This document shows, one piece after another, positions 1 to 6,072 of a stretch of 7,642 nt of DNA. Location: contig CALCHN010000055.1 of the NCBI GenBank assembly GCA_937901255.1, forward strand, positions 1 to 7,642, in the 5' to 3' direction. Under the pieces are notes generated by a model that made no database searches, had not been told where the DNA came from, and was given only the letters and a program-made list of their open reading frames with translations. Both the position numbers and the translations under genes were made by a program. The DNA is from an uncultured Flavobacteriales bacterium. Its GTDB lineage: Bacteria > Bacteroidota > Bacteroidia > Flavobacteriales_E > Vicingaceae. Each line of letters opens with the position of its first letter. Positions within the stretch are counted from its first letter, which is position 1.

Positions 1-142
1 GTTCCCAATCAGCAGCAGCTTTAGTGAAATTTGTTTTAAAATAATGCTCATTGTGTTGTACAAGCCTGTTTTCAGGTTTAGAAGTCTCCCCAATGTAGTA
101 TTTATCGATGTTTTTAGAGTATATGATGTATAGAAAATGCAT
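1..142 (-). CDS. GIY-YIG family nuclease, N-terminal part (runs off the window)
   Basis: The first 47 codons are present, starting at the ATG at 140-142 and reading off the left edge. The protein begins MHFLYIIYSKNIDKYYIGET. The YII and YYIG segments, about 10 residues apart, are the signature of the GIY-YIG fold, followed by a basic/aromatic stretch (NRLVQHNEHYF) typical of the small stand-alone family members common in Flavobacteriia. GIY-YIG proteins are nucleases that use the first tyrosine and a downstream arginine and glutamate. The glutamate lies beyond the window and cannot be checked. The gene lies outside the proposed integrated element, so it is part of the host chromosome next to the tRNA-Phe locus. 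Its cellular role is unknown; many such genes are annotated only by domain. Confidence 0.85.
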   Translation of the reverse strand, partial: MHFLYIIYSKNIDKYYIGETSKPENRLVQHNEHYFKTNFTKAAADWE

Positions 143-156
143 GCTATATAAATAAA

Positions 157-187
157 AAACCCTTCAAAATCTAGTTTTAAAGGGTTT
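157..187 (-). terminator. Rho-independent terminator, probable original tRNA-Phe terminator
   Basis: Arms 157-164 (AAACCCTT) and 180-187 (AAGGGTTT) pair perfectly over 8 bp. An inner AAAA/TTTT pairing (166-169 with 175-178) closes a small loop. Reading the minus strand, the hairpin is followed by a T-rich run (complement of 151-158). It lies just beyond the left copy of the tRNA 3' end, where the native tRNA-Phe terminator would be left behind after an element inserted at the tRNA 3' end. Confidence 0.7.
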
Positions 188-198
188 GCACTTTACTT

Positions 199-212
199 GG
201 TGGTGCCTTCAG
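199..212. repeat. Left attachment core (attL), partial duplicate of the tRNA-Phe 3' end
   Basis: GGTGGTGCCTTCAG at 199-212 matches 7588-7601 (GGTGGTGCCTCCAG) at 13 of 14 positions and in the same orientation. The right copy is the 3' end of tRNA-Phe, covering tRNA positions 62-73 plus two bases downstream. The mismatch corresponds to tRNA position 65. A short copy of a tRNA 3' end at the integrase-proximal side is what integration by a tyrosine recombinase leaves. The identity is short, so the exact crossover cannot be fixed from this sequence alone. Confidence 0.65.
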
Positions 213-343
213 TACCACTTATGTTTTAATCTACTTTAATCTAGTTTTATTTCAATTATCTTTAAAACCGTTTAAACAAGCGTATTAGATTGATTTTTGA
301 TTTAATTGAGTTAAACTCGGTTCATGTAAATTAATTAAAATTA

Positions 344-367
344 GCACCCTATTTAGCACCCTTTTTA
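344..367 (+). repeat. Left arm-type direct repeat (two GCACCCT units)
   Basis: The sequence contains GCACCCT at 344-350 and again at 356-362, a 12-bp period. The 24-bp block matches 7515-7538 at 22 of 24 positions. It lies about 130 bp inside the left core and directly upstream of the integrase start, where arm sites bound by the N-terminal domain of tyrosine integrases are usually found. Its end touches the candidate integrase promoter, so binding could also repress integrase transcription (inference). Confidence 0.7.
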
Positions 368-368
368 T

Positions 369-376
369 TATATTTG
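369..376 (+). promoter_or_regulatory. Candidate -7 promoter motif of the integrase gene
   Basis: TATATTTG fits the Bacteroidetes/Flavobacterium -7 consensus TAnnTTTG, and the ATG follows 19 bases later. No clear TTG (-33) element is visible upstream, where the arm repeat occupies the space. The leader would be very short. Confidence 0.45.
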
Positions 377-395
377 TGCGCTAATTAATTGTATT

Positions 396-1664
396 ATGAA
401 TTCTGTAGAACGATCAAAAGGCTCAATTAGATTTGCTTTTAAAGAATCTATTAAAAAATTGAGTAAAAATCCAAAACAACAATCTCTTATATTTCTTCAT
501 TTTAGTTATGGTTCATTGAGAATGAAATACTCCACAGGATATACTTCCTGTTATAATGACTGGGATTTTGAAAGAGGACAATTAAGAAATAAGGCTCATA
601 TTTTAGACAGGGATTATGTCAATGATTTTTTACATGGATTAAAAGTAAGGTTATCAAAAGAAATTTCAAGATTAAATGCGGAGAACATCCCTTTAAATAA
701 AAAGCTGATAAAAGATAAATTGGATTGTATTGTTAATCCTGTAAATATCGAAGGAAAAGAAATGACCTTTTATAGATATGCAGATTTATTTTGTGAAAGG
801 AAAAAGGGTAAGATTGCAGATGTAACTTTAAGATCATATAAGCAAACCATTAGGCTTTTGAAAGAATATGATAAAAAATTGCAGTTTGAAAATATAAATA
901 TGGATTTTTATTACGCTTTCTTGACTTTTTTAGAGGAAGATGATAAATCAATGAATACAATTGGGAAGCATATAAAAAACTTAAAATCATTTTTAAAATC
1001 TGCTACAGAGGAAGGATATAATACTAATTTAGCCTATGCAAATAGAGAATTTAAGGCTCCGAAAGAATTAACTACAGCCATTTATTTAACTGATGAAGAA
1101 ATTCAATCGATAATTAAATTAGATTTAAAAAAACATCCTGAACTTGATAGGGCAAGGGATATTTTTATGATAGGGTGCCTTACTGGGCAACGTGTAAGTG
1201 ATTATAACAAATTAACAAAAGACAATATTGTTAACTTGAATGGAACCTTATTTTTTAAAATACGACAAACTAAAACCAGGAGAGAAGTTCTTTGCCCTAT
1301 TACAAATGAAATTAAACAAATCTTAAGAAAGTATAATGGGAATCCTCCTGCTAGAATGCATGACCAAGATTTGAATGTTCATATTAAAGAGGTGGCTAGA
1401 CGTGCTGAAATAATAGACTTTGTAGATTGTAATTATACAAAGGGAGGAAAAAATATAACTGAGAAAATTCCAAAATATAAATTAGTATGTACACATAGTG
1501 CAAGGCGATCTTTTTGCACAAATATGTATAAAAAGGGAATGCCTATATATGATATTATGATATTTTCAGGTCACTCAACTGAAAAGGAATTTTATAAGTA
1601 TATTCGGATTGAAAAAGAGCAACAAGCATTGAAATTGGCAAAAAGCGGTTATTTTAATTTATAA
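396..1664 (+). CDS. Tyrosine recombinase / site-specific integrase
   Basis: This 422-aa protein is the likely integrase of the element, catalysing strand exchange between the tRNA-Phe 3' end and the element's att site. The order fits Bacteroidetes integrases: an N-terminal arm-binding region (about 25-105), a SAM-like core-binding domain (about 122-220) and a catalytic domain (about 228-415). The full catalytic set is visible: R266 in TGQRVSD, K293 in QTKTRR, H367 and R370 in HSARRSF, H393 in SGHS, and nucleophile Y402 in FYKYIRI. Length is normal and no frame break is seen. The gene starts about 185 bp inside the left core and is followed 4 bp downstream by an unknown gene, probably cotranscribed. 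Arm-type repeats overlap its upstream region. Family assignment is secure; the target in tRNA-Phe is inferred from the flanks. Confidence 0.95.
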   Translation: MNSVERSKGSIRFAFKESIKKLSKNPKQQSLIFLHFSYGSLRMKYSTGYTSCYNDWDFERGQLRNKAHILDRDYVNDFLHGLKVRLSKEISRLNAENIPLNKKLIKDKLDCIVNPVNIEGKEMTFYRYADLFCERKKGKIADVTLRSYKQTIRLLKEYDKKLQFENINMDFYYAFLTFLEEDDKSMNTIGKHIKNLKSFLKSATEEGYNTNLAYANREFKAPKELTTAIYLTDEEIQSIIKLDLKKHPELDRARDIFMIGCLTGQRVSDYNKLTKDNIVNLNGTLFFKIRQTKTRREVLCPITNEIKQILRKYNGNPPARMHDQDLNVHIKEVARRAEIIDFVDCNYTKGGKNITEKIPKYKLVCTHSARRSFCTNMYKKGMPIYDIMIFSGHSTEKEFYKYIRIEKEQQALKLAKSGYFNL

Positions 1665-1668
1665 AAAT

Positions 1669-2730
1669 ATGGTGGAGTTGGATGAAATTGCAGAAGAGTA
1701 TAATTATGTTATGCATAAATATAATCATCTACCTGTTGTGGAGAATATAGAGTCATATATAGCTACATTTTTTTGGTGGTTTGATGATGAAATTATAAAT
1801 CGAAGGGATGAATCAATTTACTCAAGAGAAATAAAGTCTGTATTTAACCAAGCCAAAAAAAGATCAATCCTTAATTATAAGTTTGATATAAATAAAAACA
1901 AAGGATTTTTTTCCCCGTTTCGGCAAATAGAAACTGAATATGATGAAAATAAAGGAATAATATTTTTAAATTCTGATGAAGAAGATTTTTTAAATCAGGG
2001 TTATTTTGAAAAACAAATAGATGAAAGATTTAAAGATGTGATTGATTCAATTAATAACTTTTATTCAAAGTACAAAGAAACTAATGGGCACACTTTATTG
2101 AAGTATTTAAAAATGACACCTTCACATCAAACGAATTTATATGTAAATGAACCCAGTATAAATTATAAGAATCTTACCATAGACTTGTTTAAAGATATAA
2201 CTTCTCGAAAATGGAAGGAATTGAATGACAATCTTGAAGAGAAGATAAGTTATTTGGGAAACAAATACTCTAATGAAAATGTTTCTTTGTTATTTGATAG
2301 CCATGAAGAACAGGTGAGAAAGAATATTAATGGAGGGTTGGTTCTAATGGAATCATATAATATGACGGATAAAAAAGCAAAACGCTTCTGCAAATGGCTT
2401 AAACAAGCTGGTTATATAGCTGAAGGGACTAACTATGTTACCTTGAAAAATATCTTTGTCAAAAAAATAAGCAATATTGGAACAAAGATTGTCTGGGTGG
2501 GCTATAACCACGAGCTCAAATATTTCATAAACCAGTTACATCAAAAGAAAATAATAAAATCTTCGGGACATCAAAAAAAATGGTCTGATGTTATAGCTTG
2601 TTTTTTGGATCGTAATGGTTGTAAATTTGATAATAAATCATTTTCAAAAAATCTTGAAACTCCTTCAGATGAATCCGAAAAATCTATAGACTCAATAGTT
2701 TCTAGGTTAAAGGGTGAATTTACAGGATAA
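1669..2730 (+). CDS. Hypothetical protein with weak RteC-like C-terminus, integrase operon
   Basis: This 353-aa protein starts 4 bp after the integrase stop, so the two are almost certainly one transcript ending at the hairpin at 2732. No signal peptide or membrane segment is visible; it is likely cytosolic, rich in Lys, Asn and Glu, and mostly helical. Residues about 235-295 (KKAKRFCKWLKQAGYI, then KIVWVGYNHELKYFINQL) and the end, with its W305 and CF311-312 region followed by a helical tail, recall the C-terminal pattern of RteC-type proteins. RteC controls excision in the CTnDOT group of conjugative transposons. The resemblance is by eye and weak. Position next to the integrase supports a role in controlling integration, excision or the replication module, but this is inference. 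An unrelated accessory function remains possible. Confidence 0.8.
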   Translation: MVELDEIAEEYNYVMHKYNHLPVVENIESYIATFFWWFDDEIINRRDESIYSREIKSVFNQAKKRSILNYKFDINKNKGFFSPFRQIETEYDENKGIIFLNSDEEDFLNQGYFEKQIDERFKDVIDSINNFYSKYKETNGHTLLKYLKMTPSHQTNLYVNEPSINYKNLTIDLFKDITSRKWKELNDNLEEKISYLGNKYSNENVSLLFDSHEEQVRKNINGGLVLMESYNMTDKKAKRFCKWLKQAGYIAEGTNYVTLKNIFVKKISNIGTKIVWVGYNHELKYFINQLHQKKIIKSSGHQKKWSDVIACFLDRNGCKFDNKSFSKNLETPSDESEKSIDSIVSRLKGEFTG

Positions 2731-2731
2731 T

Positions 2732-2760
2732 TATGACCACTATGGTCATAGATTTTTTCT
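2732..2760 (+). terminator. Terminator of the integrase operon
   Basis: TATGACCA (2732-2739) and TGGTCATA (2743-2750) form a perfect 8-bp stem with a 3-base loop, followed by a T-rich run at 2753-2758. It begins one base after the TAA stop of the 353-aa gene. The arm sequence TATGACCA occurs once more at 2806-2813, so a protein-binding role is also possible. Confidence 0.7.
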
Positions 2761-2850
2761 GTTTTCTTTTATCCTTTGTATTTCTTCGAGTAGTATGGAT
2801 TTTTCTATGACCACAAATTCGTAAATATTTCACAAACAGTTATTTATAAA

Positions 2851-2858
2851 TACTTTTG
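2851..2858 (+). promoter_or_regulatory. Promoter -7 motif of the excisionase-replication operon
   Basis: TACTTTTG is a perfect match to TAnnTTTG, 52 bases before the ATG at 2911. Transcription would begin near 2863-2867, at the edge of the palindrome at 2866-2882. No TTG element is seen at the usual distance upstream, so the promoter may be weak or activator-dependent. Confidence 0.5.
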
Positions 2859-2865
2859 GTTTATT

Positions 2866-2882
2866 GATAGCATGGTGCTATC
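2866..2882. promoter_or_regulatory. Palindrome at the expected transcription start, candidate operator
   Basis: GATAGCA (2866-2872) and TGCTATC (2876-2882) are perfect 7-bp inverted arms around TGG. The palindrome lies immediately downstream of the TACTTTTG motif and 28 bases before the excisionase-like start codon. This is the place for a repressor site controlling the excisionase-replication operon. The binding protein is unknown; the excisionase-like protein itself or the 353-aa protein are candidates. Confidence 0.5.
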
Positions 2883-2910
2883 TCGAATAATCTATAAAGT
2901 AGGATAAATA

Positions 2911-3105
2911 ATGAAAGAAATTAAAATGAAATTATTAAGCCGACAGGAGGTCGCAGAATTGTTAAATGTATCGTTAGTTACTTTGCACAATTTAAGAAAG
3001 AAAGGCATCTTAAAACCTACACACAAAGTAGGTAGGAAACCTTTGTATTTAGAAAGTTCAGTTCTGGAGCAATTGGAATTGTCTCACTATAAAAATGTTG
3101 CGTAA
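2911..3105 (+). CDS. Excisionase-like DNA-binding protein (MerR/HTH_17 type)
   Basis: This 64-aa protein consists almost entirely of a winged helix-turn-helix. LLSRQEVAELLNVSLVTLHNL (about residues 8-28) is the classic HTH_17/excisionase helix pair, followed by RKKGILKPTHKVGRKPLYLE forming the wing. Proteins of this type act as recombination directionality factors (Xis) or small transcription regulators in integrative elements. The ATG at 2911 is chosen; a second in-frame ATG at 2926 would shorten it by five residues without harming the domain. Its TAA overlaps the ATG of the replication gene (TAATG at 3103-3107), so translation is probably coupled. Family is clear; whether it works as excisionase, repressor or both is inferred from context. 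Confidence 0.88.
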   Translation: MKEIKMKLLSRQEVAELLNVSLVTLHNLRKKGILKPTHKVGRKPLYLESSVLEQLELSHYKNVA

Positions 3106-4028
3106 TGGTAGATAATATACGAGCATATATGTTGGACAAAGAAAGTTTTGATTTCAGAACCGAAGAAATGGAAACAGTAGAACTTAAATCTCGATTTAAC
3201 TGTCAAACAGGAGAAATCGAAGAATATCCCAAAAAAGGAAGGTATTATAATATGCAAGTAGAATTGCAAAAAGATAAATCATTCATTACTGGGAGTTTGC
3301 ATAAGTTATTTAATCTAATCCTAAACGGGGAAGAACATAATTATAATGATTTTAGCTTTTGCGAGCTTGAGCAATCACTAGATTTAATGTGTGATGAATT
3401 ATATATTCGTCCATTGAGTACTAAAGTCACAAATGTAGAGTTTGGATTGAATATTAATTTACCAATTGATGCAGACCGTTTTTTGAACCATATGTTGTTA
3501 ATGTATGATTTTAAAGCTCCAAACCGTAATGAAACTTTTAATGGACGAGGAAATTATAGAGAGTTTAAAAAATCTGATTATTCTTTCAAAATTTATAACA
3601 AGTCCAAGCATTACAAGCAGAAAGGAAATGTGGTAAGGTTTGAGATCAAAATAACTCGTTCTCGTTTATTAGAAAAAATGCAGATATATAACCTTGAGGA
3701 TTTACGAAGCCAGGATGTCATAATTAGGCTTTTTCAGTTCCTATTAGAGCAATTTGACAAGCTATTGATAGTAGACCTGCAAGGAATGAAAAAAGTGCTT
3801 GACAAACGCCACATTGAGTTCATTTGTGATTATTCAAACCCTTATTATTGGAATAGCGTAAAGGAAATAGTTTCTTATAAAGTTTTTGGAAGAATAAAGA
3901 GAAATTGTAACAGGTATATTGAAAAGTATGCTTTAAACAATACGAGATTACTTGTTAGAAATCTATTAAAACAAAAGTTTGAAGAAATGATGAACTGTTA
4001 TGAAGAATCGATTAAAAATGCTGCTTAA
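3105..4028 (+). CDS. Replication initiation protein, filamentous-phage gene II/X or Rep_trans-like
   Basis: This 307-aa protein shows the layout of rolling-circle initiators of the gene II/X and Rep_trans groups. GSLHKLFNL (63-71) and the NDFSF segment (81-85) come first. VTNVEFGLNINLP (108-120) corresponds to the core strand that reads as ISRIDATFSARAP in gpII of M13 as I recall it. FKIYNKSKHY (161-170) supplies the K-Y-x-K motif and candidate catalytic tyrosines, and VVRFEIKITRSRLL (177-190) aligns well with gpII VRFEARIKTRYL. A helical C-terminus follows. Such proteins nick a double-strand origin and attach covalently to the 5' end. The gene is coupled to the excisionase-like gene and ends before a strong hairpin. 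It probably drives replication of the excised circle. The family match is by memory of motifs, not by search, and the active-site tyrosine is not fixed. Confidence 0.8.
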   Translation: MVDNIRAYMLDKESFDFRTEEMETVELKSRFNCQTGEIEEYPKKGRYYNMQVELQKDKSFITGSLHKLFNLILNGEEHNYNDFSFCELEQSLDLMCDELYIRPLSTKVTNVEFGLNINLPIDADRFLNHMLLMYDFKAPNRNETFNGRGNYREFKKSDYSFKIYNKSKHYKQKGNVVRFEIKITRSRLLEKMQIYNLEDLRSQDVIIRLFQFLLEQFDKLLIVDLQGMKKVLDKRHIEFICDYSNPYYWNSVKEIVSYKVFGRIKRNCNRYIEKYALNNTRLLVRNLLKQKFEEMMNCYEESIKNAA

Positions 4029-4062
4029 GGGAATAAATGTCAGCTATAATACCTATAACATT

Positions 4063-4100
4063 TTACCCAATCGAGTTTTTGACTTGGTTGGGTAATTTCT
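4063..4100 (+). terminator. Strong hairpin after the replication gene
   Basis: Arms 4063-4075 and 4083-4095 form a 13-bp stem: TTACCCAA/TTGGGTAA is perfect, and TCGAG/CTTGG adds five pairs including two wobbles. The loop is 7 bases and is followed by a T-rich run (4096-4102). It lies 34 bases after the replication gene stop and separates it from the convergent cargo gene, so it works best as a terminator. A role in the replication origin cannot be excluded. Confidence 0.7.
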
Positions 4101-4122
4101 TTCTCAATAAATATAATCACGA

Positions 4123-4162
4123 AAGTGCAATTAAACCCCTTTTGTAGCTCTAATTTGCACTT
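4123..4162 (-). terminator. Inverted repeat downstream of the TerB-like gene, probable terminator
   Basis: AAGTGCAA (4123-4130) and TTGCACTT (4155-4162) are perfect 8-bp arms, extendable by three pairs (TTA/TAA) if one base bulges. The loop is about 24 bases and contains ACCCCTTTT. It lies 11 bases after the stop of the minus-strand TerB-like gene. The large loop and weak T tract make it a poor classical terminator; it may instead be part of an origin or a protein site. Confidence 0.4.
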
Positions 4163-4173
4163 CTCTATTATAC

Positions 4174-4650
4174 TCATAGTAACTTATTTAATAGTTCATT
4201 TCTAAGGATTTGTTCCATTCTGATTTTTTTTGGTAATTGGTATGACTCTTGTTCCCTTAATACTATATCTATTAAACTATCTAAAACATTACTTGTCCTA
4301 TCATTATTAATATATGCTTGGCTTAATAAAATCATCTCAAGTGTTTTCTTTACTTTCGAAGAAATATTTTCCTTTCTATTAGCAAATTCTATATATTGAA
4401 TGAAGTACTCTGCTAAATCATAACAACTAGAAACTTTATAATTTTTTATTTTGTCGGCTTGATTGAAAACTTCATAAATTAATGATTTTGAAAGATTTAA
4501 GTCTTTGCCTATCTTTTCCATGAATTGATAATCTTCTTCAGATATATTTCCGCCCGCCATTGCTAAGAATACAAATTTTTGAAGGTGAGACTGGTTTATT
4601 TTATCAGTTTCAGATATAAATCCTTTTTTTATTTTATCAAAAAATCCCAT
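4174..4650 (-). CDS. TerB-like helical protein
   Basis: This 158-aa, all-helical and probably cytosolic protein starts MGFFDKIKKGF. Residues about 22-65 carry the TerB/DjlA-type pattern: a hydrophobic helix FVFLAMAGGNISEEDYQFM, then KIGKDLNLSKSLIYEV, equivalent to the usual 'ADG-x-I-x-x-E-E ... LGIS' repeat. The family's acidic pair before the glycine is missing (AGGN instead of ADGE), so metal binding may be lost. TerB-like domains occur in tellurite resistance, envelope stress and phage defence operons. The gene follows the 108-aa gene after only 4 bases, so they form a two-gene unit that ends toward the replication gene. Residues 75-158 are helical without a recognised domain. The function in this element is not known. 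Confidence 0.72.
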   Translation of the reverse strand: MGFFDKIKKGFISETDKINQSHLQKFVFLAMAGGNISEEDYQFMEKIGKDLNLSKSLIYEVFNQADKIKNYKVSSCYDLAEYFIQYIEFANRKENISSKVKKTLEMILLSQAYINNDRTSNVLDSLIDIVLREQESYQLPKKIRMEQILRNELLNKLL

Positions 4651-4654
4651 ATTA

Positions 4655-4981
4655 TTAAAATTTAAGTATTATTCCGTTATAATCTGATTTAAAAATTGAT
4701 ATTTTCCCTTTACTTTTATAGAAAGCGATATAATATTCATTTTCAGGGTTAATTAATTTTAGATTTATTTCATGTAAGTTGTCTTTCTGTATCATTGTCC
4801 TATATATAGTCTTATTCTGATCTATAGTAATAGTGGAATGCTTAAAATAATATCCTGTATATTGAAAAAATGGAAAAATTTCAATATAAAAACAATCACT
4901 ATAAACTTTAACGGTTCCTTTTTCTAATTTTTTATAGAAAAGACTTGTTGTGAATTTATATTTACTATAAAAATATTTCAC
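4655..4981 (-). CDS. Hypothetical protein, 108 aa, paired with the TerB-like gene
   Basis: I do not recognise this protein. It starts at a GTG (4979-4981); no in-frame ATG lies between it and the upstream stop. It is rich in Tyr, Phe, Lys and Ile with alternating hydrophobic and polar residues (for example GTVKVYSDCFYIEIF and YYFKHSTITID), suggesting a beta-sheet fold. The look is that of a small PH-like or beta-barrel domain, but no motif is diagnostic. No signal peptide or membrane segment is seen. It is followed 4 bases later by the TerB-like gene, with which it probably functions. A promoter-like sequence lies about 230 bases upstream, leaving an unusually long leader. Confidence 0.68.
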   Translation of the reverse strand: MKYFYSKYKFTTSLFYKKLEKGTVKVYSDCFYIEIFPFFQYTGYYFKHSTITIDQNKTIYRTMIQKDNLHEINLKLINPENEYYIAFYKSKGKISIFKSDYNGIILKF

Positions 4982-5015
4982 TTCTTTTAAGGTTTTTGAT
5001 TTAAATAATCATAAA

Positions 5016-5105
5016 GCAGGTATCCTGCAAAAAATGCTCTTATTAAGGCAGTAAAGCGATTTCCTATATGTAATCTCCGCCTGTTTCACTGTTTGAATTA
5101 CAAAA
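5016..5105 (-). other. Leader segment with hairpins, or remnant of an older gene
   Basis: This stretch between the 108-aa gene and its candidate promoter is visibly richer in G and C than its surroundings. It contains a perfect hairpin, GCAGG-TAT-CCTGC (5016-5028), and longer pairing AGGC/GCCT with GATT/AATC between about 5047 and 5084. On the minus strand one frame reads RFTALIRAFFAGYLLYDYLN and ends at a stop near 4990, resembling a natural protein tail. Its upstream stop leaves no start codon. It could be a structured leader RNA, a decayed gene or a fragment of a mobile element. I cannot decide between these. Confidence 0.35.
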
Positions 5106-5206
5106 GCACCTGATTGAGAAAAACAAAATGGGAAATTTATTATATTTTAATTATTTAAGATTGGTTAATATTTTATTTAAGGTAAGTTATTTTGGTTTTT
5201 CAGGGA

Positions 5207-5235
5207 CAAAATTATCGCTACAATAATAATTACAA
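5207..5235 (-). promoter_or_regulatory. Candidate promoter for the 108-aa/TerB-like operon
   Basis: On the minus strand TAATTTTG (5214-5207) is a perfect TAnnTTTG, and TTG (5235-5233) lies 18 bases upstream of it, within the usual 17-23 spacing. Transcription would start near 5200. It would run through the GC-richer segment at 5016-5105 before reaching the GTG at 4981, giving a leader of about 220 bases. It lies beyond the stop of the 128-aa gene (5255), so it would make the two downstream genes an independent unit. Confidence 0.5.
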
Positions 5236-5254
5236 TATTCATATTAGTGGTTTA

Positions 5255-5641
5255 TTAGAATAGTATTTTATGTTCATAAGCTGCAATGTCGCCTTCAATT
5301 TCATTAATCATTTCTTTTTGTGGTTTAAATTCTGGAAAAGTCCAGTTTAGTTTATGAATTCCGTAACCCGCGCTATCATGTAGCCAAAAAACACTTACAC
5401 TTTCAAACCCATGTCTTATAGAAAACTCTGTTCTTACTCCTGGTTCTATTACTGCCATAGTTATAGAGTCTGTACTCAGCTTTTGAACTTCCATTTTGGG
5501 ATGAGATGATAAAAAATAATTTATTAAAATTCCATACTTATGTTTTACACCTCCTTGTTTTGCTATCCGAACGACCTCTTCTTTCTTATCTTTAACAAAT
5601 AAGAAAATTATAAAAGCTAATATTACGAAAGCCCATATCAT
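5255..5641 (-). CDS. Hypothetical membrane-anchored protein, 128 aa
   Basis: I do not recognise the family. The N-terminus MIWAFVILAFIIFLFVKDKK is a single membrane segment (residues 2-16) followed by a basic stop-transfer KDKK, so the rest should be cytosolic. Residues about 28-125 form a compact mixed domain with several aromatic residues (NYFL, SVSVFWLHDS, GIHKLNWTFPEF), suggesting a small alpha/beta fold. There is no lipobox, catalytic motif or cysteine pair. The ATG at 5639-5641 is the first start, and the membrane segment follows it directly. It lies in the minus-strand cargo run, 111 bases after the 96-aa gene and 273 bases before the 108-aa gene, and may be cotranscribed with the former. 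Confidence 0.72.
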   Translation of the reverse strand: MIWAFVILAFIIFLFVKDKKEEVVRIAKQGGVKHKYGILINYFLSSHPKMEVQKLSTDSITMAVIEPGVRTEFSIRHGFESVSVFWLHDSAGYGIHKLNWTFPEFKPQKEMINEIEGDIAAYEHKILF

Positions 5642-5752
5642 TACTTATGCTATATTAAATGTTTATTATTTAACTTTTAAATTATATAGTTTATGGTTGT
5701 TTCTGTTTCCATTTTCGATATTGAAAAAGAAGCGATCAATTTATTTAAGTTT

Positions 5753-6043
5753 TTAATTAAAATTTTTTACGTATATGTAATTTTCGCACTCATTAACAGT
5801 GCCTTCAAAAACTTTTTTATCTCCGGGTTCTCTTTTCTTAGAGTCAATATAATAGGTGTTTATGTGTGTCATCTTACTCAATTCGTAGTCAAGGTATACG
5901 TTAGAATATAAACCATCGCTTTTTTGAGAATCATTTATCATATCATTTAAATTTCTTGTTTTAGGCTTTGTTGAAGTGCTAATGGTTGCATAAATAAAAA
6001 GTGATATGCCGATAAATCCTATTATCATCATTAGTGTAATCAT
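5753..6043 (-). CDS. Small single-pass membrane protein, 96 aa
   Basis: The N-terminus MITLMMIIGFIGISLFIYAT is a hydrophobic membrane segment (residues 2-20). It is followed by a polar, charged tail (KPKTRNLNDMINDSQKSDGL) and a short domain ending in KVFEGTVNECENYIYVKNFN. Positive residues after the segment favour a cytosolic tail. One cysteine (C86) is present and no enzymatic motif is visible. It begins 29 bases after the stop of the 134-aa lipoprotein, so the two probably share a transcript. I do not recognise the family. A plus-strand reading frame over the same stretch (5693-5911) is very rich in Phe and Val, lacks a plausible start context and is treated as a shadow. Confidence 0.68.
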   Translation of the reverse strand: MITLMMIIGFIGISLFIYATISTSTKPKTRNLNDMINDSQKSDGLYSNVYLDYELSKMTHINTYYIDSKKREPGDKKVFEGTVNECENYIYVKNFN

Positions 6044-6072
6044 AATTGGAAGGTTTAAAATGAATTTATATC

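Noticed and set aside
186..193. TTGCACTT shared between the left flank and the inverted repeat at 4155-4162
   Set aside because: An 8-base match alone in AT-rich DNA is expected by chance, and one copy lies outside the element.
3087..3269. Minus-strand reading frame of 60 codons over the start of the replication gene
   Set aside because: It lies inside a convincing plus-strand gene, is rich in Phe, Ile and His with no domain, and is best seen as a shadow.
5693..5911. Plus-strand frame of 72 codons, hydrophobic
   Set aside because: It overlaps the 96-aa membrane protein on the other strand, and its Phe/Val-rich composition is what antisense of Lys/Asn-rich coding sequence gives.
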